Shown: positions 1 to 9,526, counted from the first letter of the stretch. The stretch: 64,000 nucleotides of DNA from JAJPXC01 sp964510535 (GCA_964510535.1 CAZECG010000001.1:62001-126000), one strand, 5' to 3'. Numbers and translations: made by a program. The notes: a model not told the origin generated them from the sequence alone.

Positions 1-2521
1 CGATATTCTCAACCGTGTCATAGAGCATATTGGCGATGTCAATGCCCACACGCTCTCCGAGCAACGCATGGTGGCGGCGAGAGTAGATGTATGTGCGCTG
101 CTTATTCATAACGTCGTCATACTCAAGCAGACGCTTACGGATACCGAAGTTGTTTTCCTCAACCCTCTTTTGGGCGTTCTCAATGGCTCGGGTCACCATC
201 TTCGACTCAATCATCTCTCCCTCTTTCAATCCAAGAGTGTCAAGCATCTTCATGACCCTGTCGGTGGCGAACAGACGCATCAACTGGTCTTCAAACGACA
301 CGAAGAACACCGACGACCCCGGGTCGCCCTGACGACCGGCACGACCGCGCAACTGACGGTCGACGCGGCGCGACTCATGACGCTCCGTGCCTATGATAGC
401 CAAACCGCCGGCATCTTTCACCTCCTGCGGCAATTTGATGTCGGTACCGCGGCCCGCCATATTTGTGGCGATGGTCACGGTGCCGGGGCGGCCTGCGAGA
501 GCCACGATTTCCGCTTCCTTCTGGTGCAGCTTGGCGTTCAACACATTATGTGGTATGTGGCGCATGGTCAACATTCGGCTCAAAAGCTCCGATATTTCCA
601 CAGAAGTGGTGCCGACAAGCACCGGGCGGCCCTCCTTGACAAGCCCTACGATTTCCTCGATAACAGCCGCATATTTCTCCTTTTTGGTTTTGTAGACGCG
701 GTCGTTCATATCAATGCGCGCCACGGGGCGGTTGGTGGGAATCGTCACCACATCGAGTTTGTAGATGTCCCACAACTCACCCGCCTCAGTTTCGGCGGTA
801 CCGGTCATACCGGCCAGCTTGTGGTACATACGGAAGTAGTTTTGCAATGTGATGGTGGCGAAAGTCTGCGTAGCCGCCTCGACCTTAACCCCCTCCTTGG
901 CCTCTATAGCCTGATGAAGGCCGTCGCTGTAACGGCGTCCCTCCATGATACGGCCGGTCTGCTCGTCAACGATTTTGATTTTATTGTCATCTATGACATA
1001 CTCGACATCTTTTTCAAACAGCGTATAGGCTTTGAGAAGCTGGGTCACGGTATGCACGCGCTCGGCTTTGACGGCGTAGTTTTGCATAGCCTCATCTTTA
1101 CGCTGCTGACGCTCGGCGAGGTCAGTTATATGTTCAAGTTCCGAAAGCTCCGCGGCGATGTCGGGCAACACGAAAAACTGCGGGTCGGTGGTTTTGCCGG
1201 TCAACTCGTCGATACCCTTGTCGGTAAGCTCAACGCTGCGGTTTTTCTCGTCGATGACAAAATAGAGCGGGTCGGTGACAGTGGGCATCTCGCGGCTGTT
1301 GTCCTGCAGATAATAAGCCTCGGTCTGGAGCATGACATTCTTCATACCCTCCTGGCTCAGGAATTTTATAAGCGCGCTGTTTTTGGGCAACCCCTTGAAT
1401 GCGCGGAAAAGCAGCAAAGCGCCCTCTTTCTTGGTGTCCTTGTCGTCCGACGCGAGCTTGGTCTTAGCCTCGCTAAGAATTTGGGTGACGAGCTTACGCT
1501 GCGCCTGCACCACTTTCTCCACATTGGGGCGATACTCGTTGAACAGTTGGTCATCACCTTTGGGTACGGGACCCGAGATGATAAGAGGTGTGCGGGCATC
1601 GTCGATAAGCACCGAGTCGACCTCGTCGACAATAGCGTAATAGTGTTTGCGCTGCACCATATCCTGGGGTGCCATCGCCATATTGTCGCGGAGATAGTCG
1701 AAGCCAAATTCATTGTTGGTTCCGAATGTGATGTCGCAGTTGTAGGCCGCACGGCGAGCAGGGGTGTTAGGCTCATGCTTGTCGATGCAATCCACAGTCG
1801 ACCCGTGGAACATATAGAGCGGGCCCATCCACTCAGAGTCGCGCTTGGAGAGGTAATCGTTGACAGTCACGACGTGTACACCGCGCTTCGAAAGCGAGCG
1901 GAGGAACACCGGGAGCGTCGCCACGAGCGTCTTACCCTCACCGGTAGCCATTTCGGCGATTTTGCCTTGGTGAAGCACCACGCCACCGATAAGCTGCACG
2001 TCGTAGTGCACCATATCCCATGTGATTTCATTGCCGCCTGCAATCCAATGATTTTTCCACAAGGCTTTGTCACCTTCGATGGTGACAAAGTCACGCCCCT
2101 GGGCAGCGAGGTCGCGGTCCATCTGGGTTGCGGTCACCTCGACAGTCTCATTGGCGGCAAAGCGGGCCGCGGTCTCGCGCATGGCGGCGAACACGGTCGG
2201 CAGATGCTCGTTGAGCTTTTTTTCAAGCGTGTCGAGGATATTCTTCTCATGCTTGTCGATTTGATCCCACAGCGGTTGACGTTCGTCAAACGGCAGGTCA
2301 TCTATTTTCGTTTTGTTTTCAGCTATCGCTTGCTCGTCGGCAGCAATGCTTTCGGCGAGGTCCGCGCGCACCGCGGTGATAGCGTCGCGGAGCTGGTCGT
2401 TGCTGAGTTGTTGCATTTGAGGCCCTAAAGCCTTGATTCGGTCAACAATCGGGCGTATTTCCTTGAGGTCGCGCTGCGATTTGTTGCCAAACAGTTTGTT
2501 GAGAACTGAAGTTATTGACAT
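1..2521 (-). CDS. secA: Preprotein translocase ATPase SecA, C-terminus cut off by window edge
   Basis: SecA is the cytoplasmic ATPase motor that pushes unfolded preproteins through SecYEG. About 840 codons are visible. The translation begins MSITSVLNKLFGNKSQRDLK, which is typical of Bacteroidetes SecA. It carries the Walker A motif ATGEGKT near residue 193, the DEVD box (IVDEVDSVLIDDAR), the preprotein cross-linking region, and the motifs GTTSVE, ATNMAGRGTDIKL and RQLRGRAGRQGDPGSS in the second helicase domain. The helical wing/scaffold region is running out at the window edge, so the zinc-binding tail lies outside. No good TAnnTTTG promoter is visible in the 72 bases before the start. The gene may be read through from the upstream gene, which ends 73 bases before it on the same strand. 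Confidence 0.97.
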   Translation of the reverse strand, partial: MSITSVLNKLFGNKSQRDLKEIRPIVDRIKALGPQMQQLSNDQLRDAITAVRADLAESIAADEQAIAENKTKIDDLPFDERQPLWDQIDKHEKNILDTLEKKLNEHLPTVFAAMRETAARFAANETVEVTATQMDRDLAAQGRDFVTIEGDKALWKNHWIAGGNEITWDMVHYDVQLIGGVVLHQGKIAEMATGEGKTLVATLPVFLRSLSKRGVHVVTVNDYLSKRDSEWMGPLYMFHGSTVDCIDKHEPNTPARRAAYNCDITFGTNNEFGFDYLRDNMAMAPQDMVQRKHYYAIVDEVDSVLIDDARTPLIISGPVPKGDDQLFNEYRPNVEKVVQAQRKLVTQILSEAKTKLASDDKDTKKEGALLLFRAFKGLPKNSALIKFLSQEGMKNVMLQTEAYYLQDNSREMPTVTDPLYFVIDEKNRSVELTDKGIDELTGKTTDPQFFVLPDIAAELSELEHITDLAERQQRKDEAMQNYAVKAERVHTVTQLLKAYTLFEKDVEYVIDDNKIKIVDEQTGRIMEGRRYSDGLHQAIEAKEGVKVEAATQTFATITLQNYFRMYHKLAGMTGTAETEAGELWDIYKLDVVTIPTNRPVARIDMNDRVYKTKKEKYAAVIEEIVGLVKEGRPVLVGTTSVEISELLSRMLTMRHIPHNVLNAKLHQKEAEIVALAGRPGTVTIATNMAGRGTDIKLPQEVKDAGGLAIIGTERHESRRVDRQLRGRAGRQGDPGSSVFFVSFEDQLMRLFATDRVMKMLDTLGLKEGEMIESKMVTRAIENAQKRVEENNFGIRKRLLEYDDVMNKQRTYIYSRRHHALLGERVGIDIANMLYDTVENI

Positions 2522-2593
2522 TTTATTTCGATTTTTTCTTTTTTAGGGGGACTATTTTTCAGATTGCTATTTCTGCTGCGCCGGTTGACTTTT

Positions 2594-4204
2594 TCAACCG
2601 TGTTTAAGACGCAGCGGGGGTAATTGTGCCCCGTTGGGCGAACGTATCCTAAGCAATCCGGCGACCGTCGGAGCAACGACGCGCGCGTCCACAATCGTTT
2701 CAATCCGCTGTGGAGCGGCCGTCGGAGCCATTATGAATGCCGGTGCGGTAGTGGCCGTTGACCGCTCCACAAGCCGCGACCCGGCAGCCCCTCCATCCCC
2801 ATCGGTTACCTCCCATCCGGGAGCGATGGTGATAAAGACATCCCCGGCGTTGGCCACTGCGGTATTTCGCCGGAGCGATTCGCCACGCTCGCCGCCTCGG
2901 CCCGCGATGACATCGTCAAGCGTCAACGCCGATGTCACACCAGCCATCTGAGCCAGGAATCCGGCGGCTTCGTTTCTCATCTCGCCGAGGTCACTTCCGC
3001 GCTGCTTGACGAGGGTGCGGTTGAGGTAGAACTGTCCGTCTTTGTAGCCGCTCACCCAGTCACCGCTGCCATACTTCGCCATCAGGAACATATTGAGCAA
3101 CGATATCGCCTTGCGGCGAGAGAACTCGCCGTGCGGTATGTTCCATCGGTCATCGTCGCGGCGTGTGCGCGACGGAGCGGGTGTACCGGTTATGAATACC
3201 ACCGTTTTATCCATGCCCGGACCATCGTCGATGGCCTTGAACAGCCGAGCGAGGTCACTGTCGAGCCTCACATAGCTGTCAAGCCGCTGCACCCTCCAGT
3301 CACCATCCTTAGTGTAGGGATAAGGCGACAGGGTGTAAGTGAGGTTCAGCATATCCATTTCCTCATGGGTTCCGAGCGAGATGGAACGTATGTAATCAGT
3401 GGCGACATCCGTCACCTCCCGGTTGGCAGATGCCGACAGTTTGAACGCTTTGAAGCGGTTTGTGTCGTTTTTCGGGAAAGTGTGGCGGAACGGATATACT
3501 TTGCGATGCGCAGGCAGGTCGGGGTATCGGTCGAGCGACAGAGCCGGAATCCACGCCATAGTGTCGATACGGCTCGCTATCGACTTGAAATGATTGCGCG
3601 ACTGAATCGCCGCCGGCATTTCCTTGTAATAGGTCGAGGTGGCCCAGTTGCCTGTGTTGTCATTAAACCAGAACGCACTGTTACCGGCATGGCCGCTCAT
3701 TATCAAAGCCTGCTGCGGGTCAAGCGATATGGAATGCACACTTCCCACTCCCCCACCGTCGATGCGCAGCTCATCGCTGAGTGTCGACACGAGCAACGCT
3801 TCAGGCGACAGCGTCTCAGTGGTGAAAAAACCTTTGTTTGACGGAGACAGGAACACCGACACGGGAACCTTCTTCTCCGTGTCAAACTTCGTTGCGCAGT
3901 CCACTCCGTTGACCGAGGGAGCCGCGCCGGTGAATATCACAGCCGTTGCCGCCGCAGGGTCGAGCGATGTGCCATAGTCAAGATTGTCGATTGTCACCCC
4001 GTCGCGGAGCAATCGGTTGAAACCGTCAGGGCCGAACGTCGAGCGCAACAAATCAATCTGATCCATCGACAGCCCGTCGACCATGACCCCCACCACGAGC
4101 TTTGGACGACTGCCCGGCAACGATGCCGACAGCGACAACGTGACCATCGTGGCCACGAGCGCACAAGCTATACGAGGGACTATGCTGGTTTCTTTACGGT
4201 GCAT
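2594..4204 (-). CDS. Alkaline phosphatase superfamily protein, probable pseudoenzyme
   Basis: 536 residues with an N-terminal hydrophobic signal segment (residues about 10–28). The fold matches the PafA-type/nucleotide pyrophosphatase branch of the alkaline phosphatase superfamily: VVGVMVDGLSMDQ (Asp43), ATAVIFTG with a possible nucleophile Thr87, SPEALLVSTLSDELR, and GHAGNSAFWFND followed by TGNWATSTYY. The strongly conserved metal-binding stretches are altered. Where PafA-type enzymes have TDYxGH this protein has LSPYPYTK, and where they have LTADHG it has ITGTPAPS. The C-terminal metal histidine is not evident either. I therefore read it as a periplasmic protein of phosphatase fold that has probably lost metal-dependent catalysis. 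Its start overlaps the 3' end of the DUF4105 gene by 25 bases, so the two are co-transcribed. The family is fairly sure; the loss of activity is inference from motif comparison. Confidence 0.8.
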   Translation of the reverse strand: MHRKETSIVPRIACALVATMVTLSLSASLPGSRPKLVVGVMVDGLSMDQIDLLRSTFGPDGFNRLLRDGVTIDNLDYGTSLDPAAATAVIFTGAAPSVNGVDCATKFDTEKKVPVSVFLSPSNKGFFTTETLSPEALLVSTLSDELRIDGGGVGSVHSISLDPQQALIMSGHAGNSAFWFNDNTGNWATSTYYKEMPAAIQSRNHFKSIASRIDTMAWIPALSLDRYPDLPAHRKVYPFRHTFPKNDTNRFKAFKLSASANREVTDVATDYIRSISLGTHEEMDMLNLTYTLSPYPYTKDGDWRVQRLDSYVRLDSDLARLFKAIDDGPGMDKTVVFITGTPAPSRTRRDDDRWNIPHGEFSRRKAISLLNMFLMAKYGSGDWVSGYKDGQFYLNRTLVKQRGSDLGEMRNEAAGFLAQMAGVTSALTLDDVIAGRGGERGESLRRNTAVANAGDVFITIAPGWEVTDGDGGAAGSRLVERSTATTAPAFIMAPTAAPQRIETIVDARVVAPTVAGLLRIRSPNGAQLPPLRLKHG

Positions 4205-5367
4205 CGGTTTATATAAACATATGATGCCGAGCGCATTGCGTCGGCGGCTATCAATGGGATGAAAGCCACGTTACCCACTTGACCGAGCCACTGCCAGGCC
4301 AATGCGAGCGACATTAACACCGCAAAGTTAACAAAATGATAGCATAAAACCATTTTTCGGCAACATTTTAACCAAACGCCCCATGCGCCGATGAAACAGA
4401 ACGGGTTAAGCCATGCGAGCAACCAGTTGGGCGAAGTGGCCTCGTGAACCGAGACGAACACCAAAAACGCTATTACACAACCCGCAAGGCCGTAGAGCGT
4501 GAACAGGCAGCAGTCAAACCACCGCGACACCCGCCGACGGCGGATGTCGCCGACCGTAATCCAGACGCTTCCGAGCAGCAACACCACGCTGAGTGCCATG
4601 GGGGTTAAGTACCACGGTGTAGGTTCAGCGACAGCCCGGTTAAGCTCGGGGTACAACACTATCGGCTCACCGGCAATTACCTCACCGCCGCTGGCCGTTT
4701 CGGCACCTACGAGCATATCAGGCAGAAGCACCGGCGCAAACGCAAATTCACGCGCCAAGAGGGGGTAGTCGATGCCGCAACCGAGAGCGAGGTCGATGCC
4801 AAACTGATACCACGGATAGTTACGGTGGCACCAACGCATCACGTCGCGGAAAGAAGCTTGTTTCCCGGCAAATTCAGCCGGGACTGACAGCAAAATCGAG
4901 TCACCGATGGCACGTTCAACAATCCTCAGAGGACGTGTTGAGCAGTTATCCTTGACATAATTGTAGCGATATACCCGATTTTCAGGCTTAAGATTCTCAA
5001 ATACAAGGTTTTTCACCGCTTCAGCCTGTTCGGGCGAGAGGTTTAGCGGAATCTCAATCACACCCCTGTTGCGAACGGCATAGCCGGCAATGAACGAGGA
5101 TGTTTCCCTCACCCCTGTGCTATAGTCGGTCTCCCCTCTAACGAAGCGGACCAAAAATCCGGGCGAATTGAAATCAAACAGACCCCAGTCAACGACGAAA
5201 TCGCCGCCGTCAACGTCGACTATCCGCAATCCGGCATGGCCTTCAAGCTGATAGACCTCAACCCCGGGAGACGCCACCAAAATGCTAACCCGCGGGACTG
5301 TCTCGCCTGCGACCATCAGAACGGTCGACGCCATCAAAGCCAACGACGCTATCAATTGTCTCATCAT
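4180..5367 (-). CDS. DUF4105 (Lnb-type periplasmic domain) membrane protein
   Basis: 395 residues. A signal peptide (MMRQLIASLALMASTVLMVAG) is followed by a domain recognised as DUF4105/Lnb N-terminal periplasmic domain. Visible hallmarks are LEGHAGLRIVD, VDWGLFDFNSPGFLVRFVRGETDY and YRYNYVKDNCSTRPLRIVE, which contain the His and Cys residues conserved in this NlpC/P60-like family. About five transmembrane helices follow residue 250. Relatives are linked to envelope lipoprotein or peptidoglycan metabolism, but no substrate is established for this subfamily. It is the first gene of a two-gene run with the phosphatase-fold gene (25-base overlap) and has a good promoter just upstream. A role at the outer face of the inner membrane is inference. 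Confidence 0.8.
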   Translation of the reverse strand: MMRQLIASLALMASTVLMVAGETVPRVSILVASPGVEVYQLEGHAGLRIVDVDGGDFVVDWGLFDFNSPGFLVRFVRGETDYSTGVRETSSFIAGYAVRNRGVIEIPLNLSPEQAEAVKNLVFENLKPENRVYRYNYVKDNCSTRPLRIVERAIGDSILLSVPAEFAGKQASFRDVMRWCHRNYPWYQFGIDLALGCGIDYPLLAREFAFAPVLLPDMLVGAETASGGEVIAGEPIVLYPELNRAVAEPTPWYLTPMALSVVLLLGSVWITVGDIRRRRVSRWFDCCLFTLYGLAGCVIAFLVFVSVHEATSPNWLLAWLNPFCFIGAWGVWLKCCRKMVLCYHFVNFAVLMSLALAWQWLGQVGNVAFIPLIAADAMRSASYVYINRCTVKKPA

Positions 5368-5393
5368 ATCTCAAACTGATTTAAATCAGAGTG

Positions 5394-5425
5394 CAAAAAT
5401 AGCGCGTTGACCGCCGCCGACCAAA
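5394..5425 (-). promoter_or_regulatory. Bacteroidetes promoter for the DUF4105 gene
   Basis: On the minus strand TTTG (5422–5425) is followed after 20 bases by TATTTTTG (5394–5401). This fits the Bacteroidetes primary sigma consensus TTTG–N19/20–TAnnTTTG. It lies 26–58 bases upstream of the DUF4105 start. Confidence 0.75.
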
Positions 5426-5585
5426 TAATTCACCAGGCAACGACCTTTCAACCCGCACAGATATAAACGCTGCCGGGGATTGCCAGTCCCTCATGGCTCT
5501 ATTAAAATCAAAAGTCAAACCAGGATTATGGCAAGCCGAATAAATCTGTGTTTAACAATATTTTGGATGAAAATATATCGTGAGT

Positions 5586-5616
5586 TTTGCGGTTAGAGGA
5601 TTTATGGCTAATTTTG
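5586..5616 (+). promoter_or_regulatory. Bacteroidetes promoter for the TPR/PD40 gene
   Basis: TTTG (5586–5589), 19 bases, then TAATTTTG (5609–5616). The ATG follows 21 bases after the box, so the 5' leader is very short. Confidence 0.75.
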
Positions 5617-5637
5617 AAGTTGTAATCTTGCATATCT

Positions 5638-7077
5638 ATGTTCAAACGACTGACAATACCGCTGTTGTTGACTGCGTTGGCAGCCATAAGCGCAACGGCG
5701 CAAACCACCATAGAAAAAGCGCGGACGCTTTTTGACGAGGGGAACTACGAAGATGCGATGCCACTTCTGAAAGCCCTTAACGAAGCCGACCCCAAAAACG
5801 GACGCGTCGGATATATGCTTGGCGTGTCCATGATGGAAACCGACGATAATGGCGATGCGTCGCCGTTTATAGAGCTGGGCGTCAAGGCCGGCATACCTGA
5901 AGCGTCGCTTGCGCTTGCCGAATGGGCAGTGCGCCGCTACGAGGTTGACGCAGCCGACGAAAGCATCGAAAAGTATCGACTGTACTTCACCGGGAGAAAA
6001 GGGAAAAAGAGTAAAAAGGGAAAGAACGCTCCCAAGATTGACACGGAGTCCCTTAACGAATTGGAGAGCCGCATCGAGCGCACACGCAATATGCTCTCGC
6101 GCGTGGAGAAAATAGCCGTTATCGACAGTATGGTCGTCGATGCGGCGACATTCTTCAACGCCTACCAACTGTCGCCCGAAAGCGGTTCGCTCCACAGCAC
6201 GGAAGCGCTCCCCTCCGGGACAGAAGCCGCCGACCCGACTGTCGTGTATACCCCTCAAAGCGGCGGTATGATGATGTGGTCGGCACCGGGAGCCGATGGC
6301 ACATTCACGCTCATGTCGACCACAAAGCTCGCTGACGGGACATGGGAACAGCCTCACTCACTCGGCACAGAGATAAACGAAGGCGGCGATGCCAACTATC
6401 CGTTCATGATGGCCGACGGCATGACACTCTATTTTGCCAATGACGGCGAGAACTCCTTAGGCGGCTATGACATCTTCATCACCCGCAACGACGGCGACAA
6501 ATACCTGCAACCGCAGAACATCGGTATGCCCTACAATTCCCCCTACGATGACTATATGCTCGCCATCGACGAGACTTCAGGTCTGGGATGGTGGGCCACA
6601 GACCGCAACCGCATCCCGGGGAAAGTGACAATCTACATTTTTGTCCCCTCTGACACCCGCGTGAATTACCCCGACGGCACCCCTGGCTTAGCCTCACTCG
6701 CCCGGCTGTCGGCGATACGCGACACACAAGAAGAAGGAGCGGCCTACCCTATGGTAATGCGCCGTGCCGACAACCGCACAAACAGCCGCGCCGACCTCGG
6801 CCCGACGTTCTCATTTGCCATGCCCGGGGGCAGAACCTACAACTCGTTATCTGATTTCAAATCGCAAGGTGCCCGTGAGGCAATGGGGCAGTATCTTCAT
6901 GCCAAAGCCGAAGCCAAAGCCACCGCCGACGAGCTGTCGGAACTGCGCCACCGCTACGCCGAGGGCGAACAATCGGTAGGTGAAACCATTTTGTCGCTTG
7001 AACGCCGTCTGCTAAGCCAAAACGAGGAGAGCCTACGGCTCGCCAACGAGGTAATCAGGATAGAGACCGGCCAATAA
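5638..7077 (+). CDS. TPR and PD40 beta-propeller envelope protein
   Basis: 479 residues with a signal peptide (MFKRLTIPLLLTALAAISATAQ). Residues about 25–110 form tetratricopeptide-like helices (ARTLFDEGNYEDAMPLLKALNEADP). A short Lys-rich linker (GRKGKKSKKGK) follows. Residues about 190–340 carry WD40-like/PD40 repeats (YPFMMADGMTLYFANDGENSLGGYDIFITR is one blade). The C-terminal 70 residues look like a coiled coil (HAKAEAKATADELSELRHRY). This TPR–PD40 layout is common in Bacteroidetes envelope proteins, often with an OmpA domain, which is absent here. The exact role is unknown; a periplasmic scaffold is inference. Transcription starts from its own promoter, divergent from the DUF4105 gene. 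Confidence 0.75.
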   Translation: MFKRLTIPLLLTALAAISATAQTTIEKARTLFDEGNYEDAMPLLKALNEADPKNGRVGYMLGVSMMETDDNGDASPFIELGVKAGIPEASLALAEWAVRRYEVDAADESIEKYRLYFTGRKGKKSKKGKNAPKIDTESLNELESRIERTRNMLSRVEKIAVIDSMVVDAATFFNAYQLSPESGSLHSTEALPSGTEAADPTVVYTPQSGGMMMWSAPGADGTFTLMSTTKLADGTWEQPHSLGTEINEGGDANYPFMMADGMTLYFANDGENSLGGYDIFITRNDGDKYLQPQNIGMPYNSPYDDYMLAIDETSGLGWWATDRNRIPGKVTIYIFVPSDTRVNYPDGTPGLASLARLSAIRDTQEEGAAYPMVMRRADNRTNSRADLGPTFSFAMPGGRTYNSLSDFKSQGAREAMGQYLHAKAEAKATADELSELRHRYAEGEQSVGETILSLERRLLSQNEESLRLANEVIRIETGQ

Positions 7078-7143
7078 TAAATGACGTTTGACAGACCAAA
7101 TTAATAGAATAAGTCAATCAAAATTAAGAACAAACCATAGAAA

Positions 7144-8610
7144 ATGACAACATTTCTGATAGCCTTGGCAGTACTCGTGGGTGGATATTTCACCTATGGG
7201 ATGTTGGTAGAAAAAATATTCGGCATCGACAAAAACAAACCGATGCCCGCTTACACCCGACAAGACGGCGTGGACTATATTCCACTGCCGACATGGCGTG
7301 TGTTTCTGATACAGTTTCTCAACATAGCAGGTCTCGGCCCGATATTCGGGGCGATAATGGGCATTATGTATGGACCGGCGGCATTCTTGTGGATAGTGCT
7401 CGGCACTATCTTCGCCGGGGCGGTGCACGATTTCATCTCAGGTATGATTTCAATCAGGGCGGGCGGTGCGTCGCTCCCCGAGATTGTGGGGCATGAACTC
7501 GGCGGAGCCATCAAACAGGTGATGCGCGTGTTCTCACTCGCGCTTCTCATACTTGTCGGGGCCGTGTTTGTGCTGCAACCCGCCAACCTCGTGGCGGCAC
7601 TGACCCCCGACATCCTCGACACAACGTTTTGGGTGGCGGTGATATTCGTCTACTACATTCTTGCGACAATACTCCCGATTGACAAGCTCATCGGCCGGCT
7701 ATACCCCATCTTCGGGTTCGCCCTGCTGTTTATGGCGGTCGGCATCATGGGAGTGCTGATTGTCGGCGACATTGTGATTCCCGACGAGTTGCTCGACGGC
7801 CTGCACAACCGCTACCCGGCCGAAACCGCCGACACCCATCCTATATTCCCGATGATGTTTGTGTCGATAGCCTGCGGAGCCATCTCCGGGTTCCATGCCA
7901 CCCAGTCGCCAATGATGGCCCGCTGTCTCAAAAACGAGCGTCTGGCGCGCCCCGTCTTCTACGGAGCCATGGTCGCTGAAGGAATCGTGGCACTGATATG
8001 GGCAGCCGCTGCCATAGCGTTCACAGGGGGATATGAAGGGCTCGCGCAATATGTTGCCGAGCATGGTAACGACTCATCTAGTCTGCTTGTCAACCAGATT
8101 TCAATCACATGGCTCGGCTCAATCGGCGGCGTACTCGCCATCCTCGGTGTCGTGGCCGCTCCTATCACAACCGGCGACACGGCACTTAGAAGCGCGCGCC
8201 TCATAGCCGCCGATTTCCTTAGATTTGACCAGTCGCGATTGTGGAAACGCTTAGCCATATCACTACCGATATTCATCATGTGTTACTTAGTGATGCAGAT
8301 TGACTTCATGGTACTTTGGCGCTATTTCGCATGGTGTAATCAGACCCTTGCCGTATTCACCCTATGGGCAGTCACCGTCTACCTCGCGCGACACGGCAAA
8401 GCATACGTTATCACGCTGTTTCCAGCCTTGTTCATGACCGTGGTCAGCGTGTCATACATCCTCTATGCGCCCCGGCCCGAAGGTCTCGGTCTTAGCCTGT
8501 CGATAGCCGTTGGCGCCGGATGCCTCACCGCAGCCATTTTCGGCTGGTTGTTTTTCACCTACCTGCGCAAGCTGCGAGCCAATAAGATAACCACGCAATA
8601 CTCCTATTGA
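7144..8610 (+). CDS. cstA: Carbon starvation protein CstA family transporter (short form)
   Basis: 488 residues with about 13 to 14 hydrophobic segments. The diagnostic CstA sequence is present: PTWRVFLIQFLNIAGLGPIFGAIMG, then GAVHDFISGMISIRAGGASLPEIVG, and GFHATQSPMMARCLKNE. CstA proteins are inner-membrane peptide/pyruvate transporters induced on carbon limitation. The Bacteroidetes form is shorter than the roughly 700-residue Escherichia coli protein, and this length is typical for the short form. The stop is directly followed by the histidinol-phosphatase start, so the two are probably co-transcribed. No TAnnTTTG box is visible in the 66-base gap upstream. Confidence 0.93.
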   Translation: MTTFLIALAVLVGGYFTYGMLVEKIFGIDKNKPMPAYTRQDGVDYIPLPTWRVFLIQFLNIAGLGPIFGAIMGIMYGPAAFLWIVLGTIFAGAVHDFISGMISIRAGGASLPEIVGHELGGAIKQVMRVFSLALLILVGAVFVLQPANLVAALTPDILDTTFWVAVIFVYYILATILPIDKLIGRLYPIFGFALLFMAVGIMGVLIVGDIVIPDELLDGLHNRYPAETADTHPIFPMMFVSIACGAISGFHATQSPMMARCLKNERLARPVFYGAMVAEGIVALIWAAAAIAFTGGYEGLAQYVAEHGNDSSSLLVNQISITWLGSIGGVLAILGVVAAPITTGDTALRSARLIAADFLRFDQSRLWKRLAISLPIFIMCYLVMQIDFMVLWRYFAWCNQTLAVFTLWAVTVYLARHGKAYVITLFPALFMTVVSVSYILYAPRPEGLGLSLSIAVGAGCLTAAIFGWLFFTYLRKLRANKITTQYSY

Positions 8611-8615
8611 ACGAA

Positions 8616-9425
8616 ATGGATTTCAGCGAGTTTCAACATATAAAGACCTATAACTTTCACTCACATACACAATTTTGCGACGGGAAAGCCCCGATGGAGG
8701 AATTTGTGCGCGAGGCTGTGCGCCAGCGATTCTCCCATTACGGCTTCTCCCCTCACTCACCACTGCCATTACGGTCGCCATGCAATATGTCGCAGAGCGA
8801 TGTGCCGGCTTACCTCGCCGAAGTAAACCGTCTCAGAGCCGCATACGGTGACAAGATTAAGCTATACGCCGGGATGGAGATAGATTATCTCGGCCCCCAA
8901 TGGGGACCCGCCCACCCCTACTTCGCCTCTATCCCACTCGACTACCGCATCGGCTCGGTACACTTCATCCCCAACCCTGAGGAGCGGTATATCGACATCG
9001 ATGGACACTACGAGAACTTCCGCGGGAAAATGGAGCAGTACTTCTACCGCGACATCCGTTACGTGGTAGACACATTCTACCGGCAGTCAATCGACATGGT
9101 GGAGGCCGGAGGATTTGACATACTTGGGCATCTCGACAAAGTGGGGCACAACGCAGCGCACTATTCACCCGGCATAGAGAATGAATCGTGGTATATAAAG
9201 CTGGTCGATATGCTCATCGACGCTGTTGTCGCCAGTGGGGTTATCGTGGAGATCAACACCAAAGCATGGCAAGACCACAGGCGTATGTTCCCGTCGGCAA
9301 AGTATCTCAGCCGCTTGCTTAAAGCCGGAGTGCCCATTTTGGTGAGCAGCGATGCCCACTTTCCGTCGCTAATCAACTCTTCGCGCCAAGTCGCCTACTC
9401 GATGCTCGACGAAGCGCGCGGCTGA
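8616..9425 (+). CDS. PHP-family histidinol-phosphatase-like phosphoesterase
   Basis: About 269 residues. It has the PHP-domain metal motif NFHSHTQFCDGKAP at the N-terminus, EIDYLG, IGSVHF, DILGHLDKVG, EINTKAW and the terminal SSDAHFPS. These supply the His/Asp/Glu cluster of trinuclear PHP phosphoesterases, and the closest family is the HisK/HisJ histidinol phosphatase. I chose ATG at 8616. A TTG at 8607 would give a 4-base overlap with cstA and three more residues. The window also encodes a bifunctional HisB with its own HAD phosphatase, so this enzyme may be redundant or act on another phosphate ester. Specificity is inference. Confidence 0.85.
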   Translation: MDFSEFQHIKTYNFHSHTQFCDGKAPMEEFVREAVRQRFSHYGFSPHSPLPLRSPCNMSQSDVPAYLAEVNRLRAAYGDKIKLYAGMEIDYLGPQWGPAHPYFASIPLDYRIGSVHFIPNPEERYIDIDGHYENFRGKMEQYFYRDIRYVVDTFYRQSIDMVEAGGFDILGHLDKVGHNAAHYSPGIENESWYIKLVDMLIDAVVASGVIVEINTKAWQDHRRMFPSAKYLSRLLKAGVPILVSSDAHFPSLINSSRQVAYSMLDEARG

Positions 9426-9472
9426 CCGCGCCGCTATCCTAAATTTCGGTTAAAAAGGAGTTAATCGGGGTA

Positions 9473-9503
9473 TTGCCACATAAGTGATAAATGCGTATTT
9501 TTG
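9473..9503 (+). promoter_or_regulatory. Promoter of the polyferredoxin cluster; decides the gene start
   Basis: TTG (9473–9475), 20 bases, then TATTTTTG (9496–9503). An in-frame ATG at 9491 lies upstream of and inside this element, so the real start must be the next in-frame ATG at 9527. Confidence 0.75.
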
Positions 9504-9526
9504 CGGCGTATAACAATATCAATTAT

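Noticed and set aside
68..2428. A 786-codon open frame on the plus strand
   Set aside because: It is the antisense shadow of secA. The minus strand shows a complete SecA motif series, and the plus-strand translation has no recognisable domain.
2582..2600. Hairpin CGGTTGA–TCAACCG over the stop of the phosphatase-fold gene
   Set aside because: There is no U-tract after it in either direction, so I do not call a terminator.
9491..9526. Upstream ATG for the polyferredoxin gene
   Set aside because: The TATTTTTG promoter box at 9496–9503 lies within these codons, so they are not transcribed.
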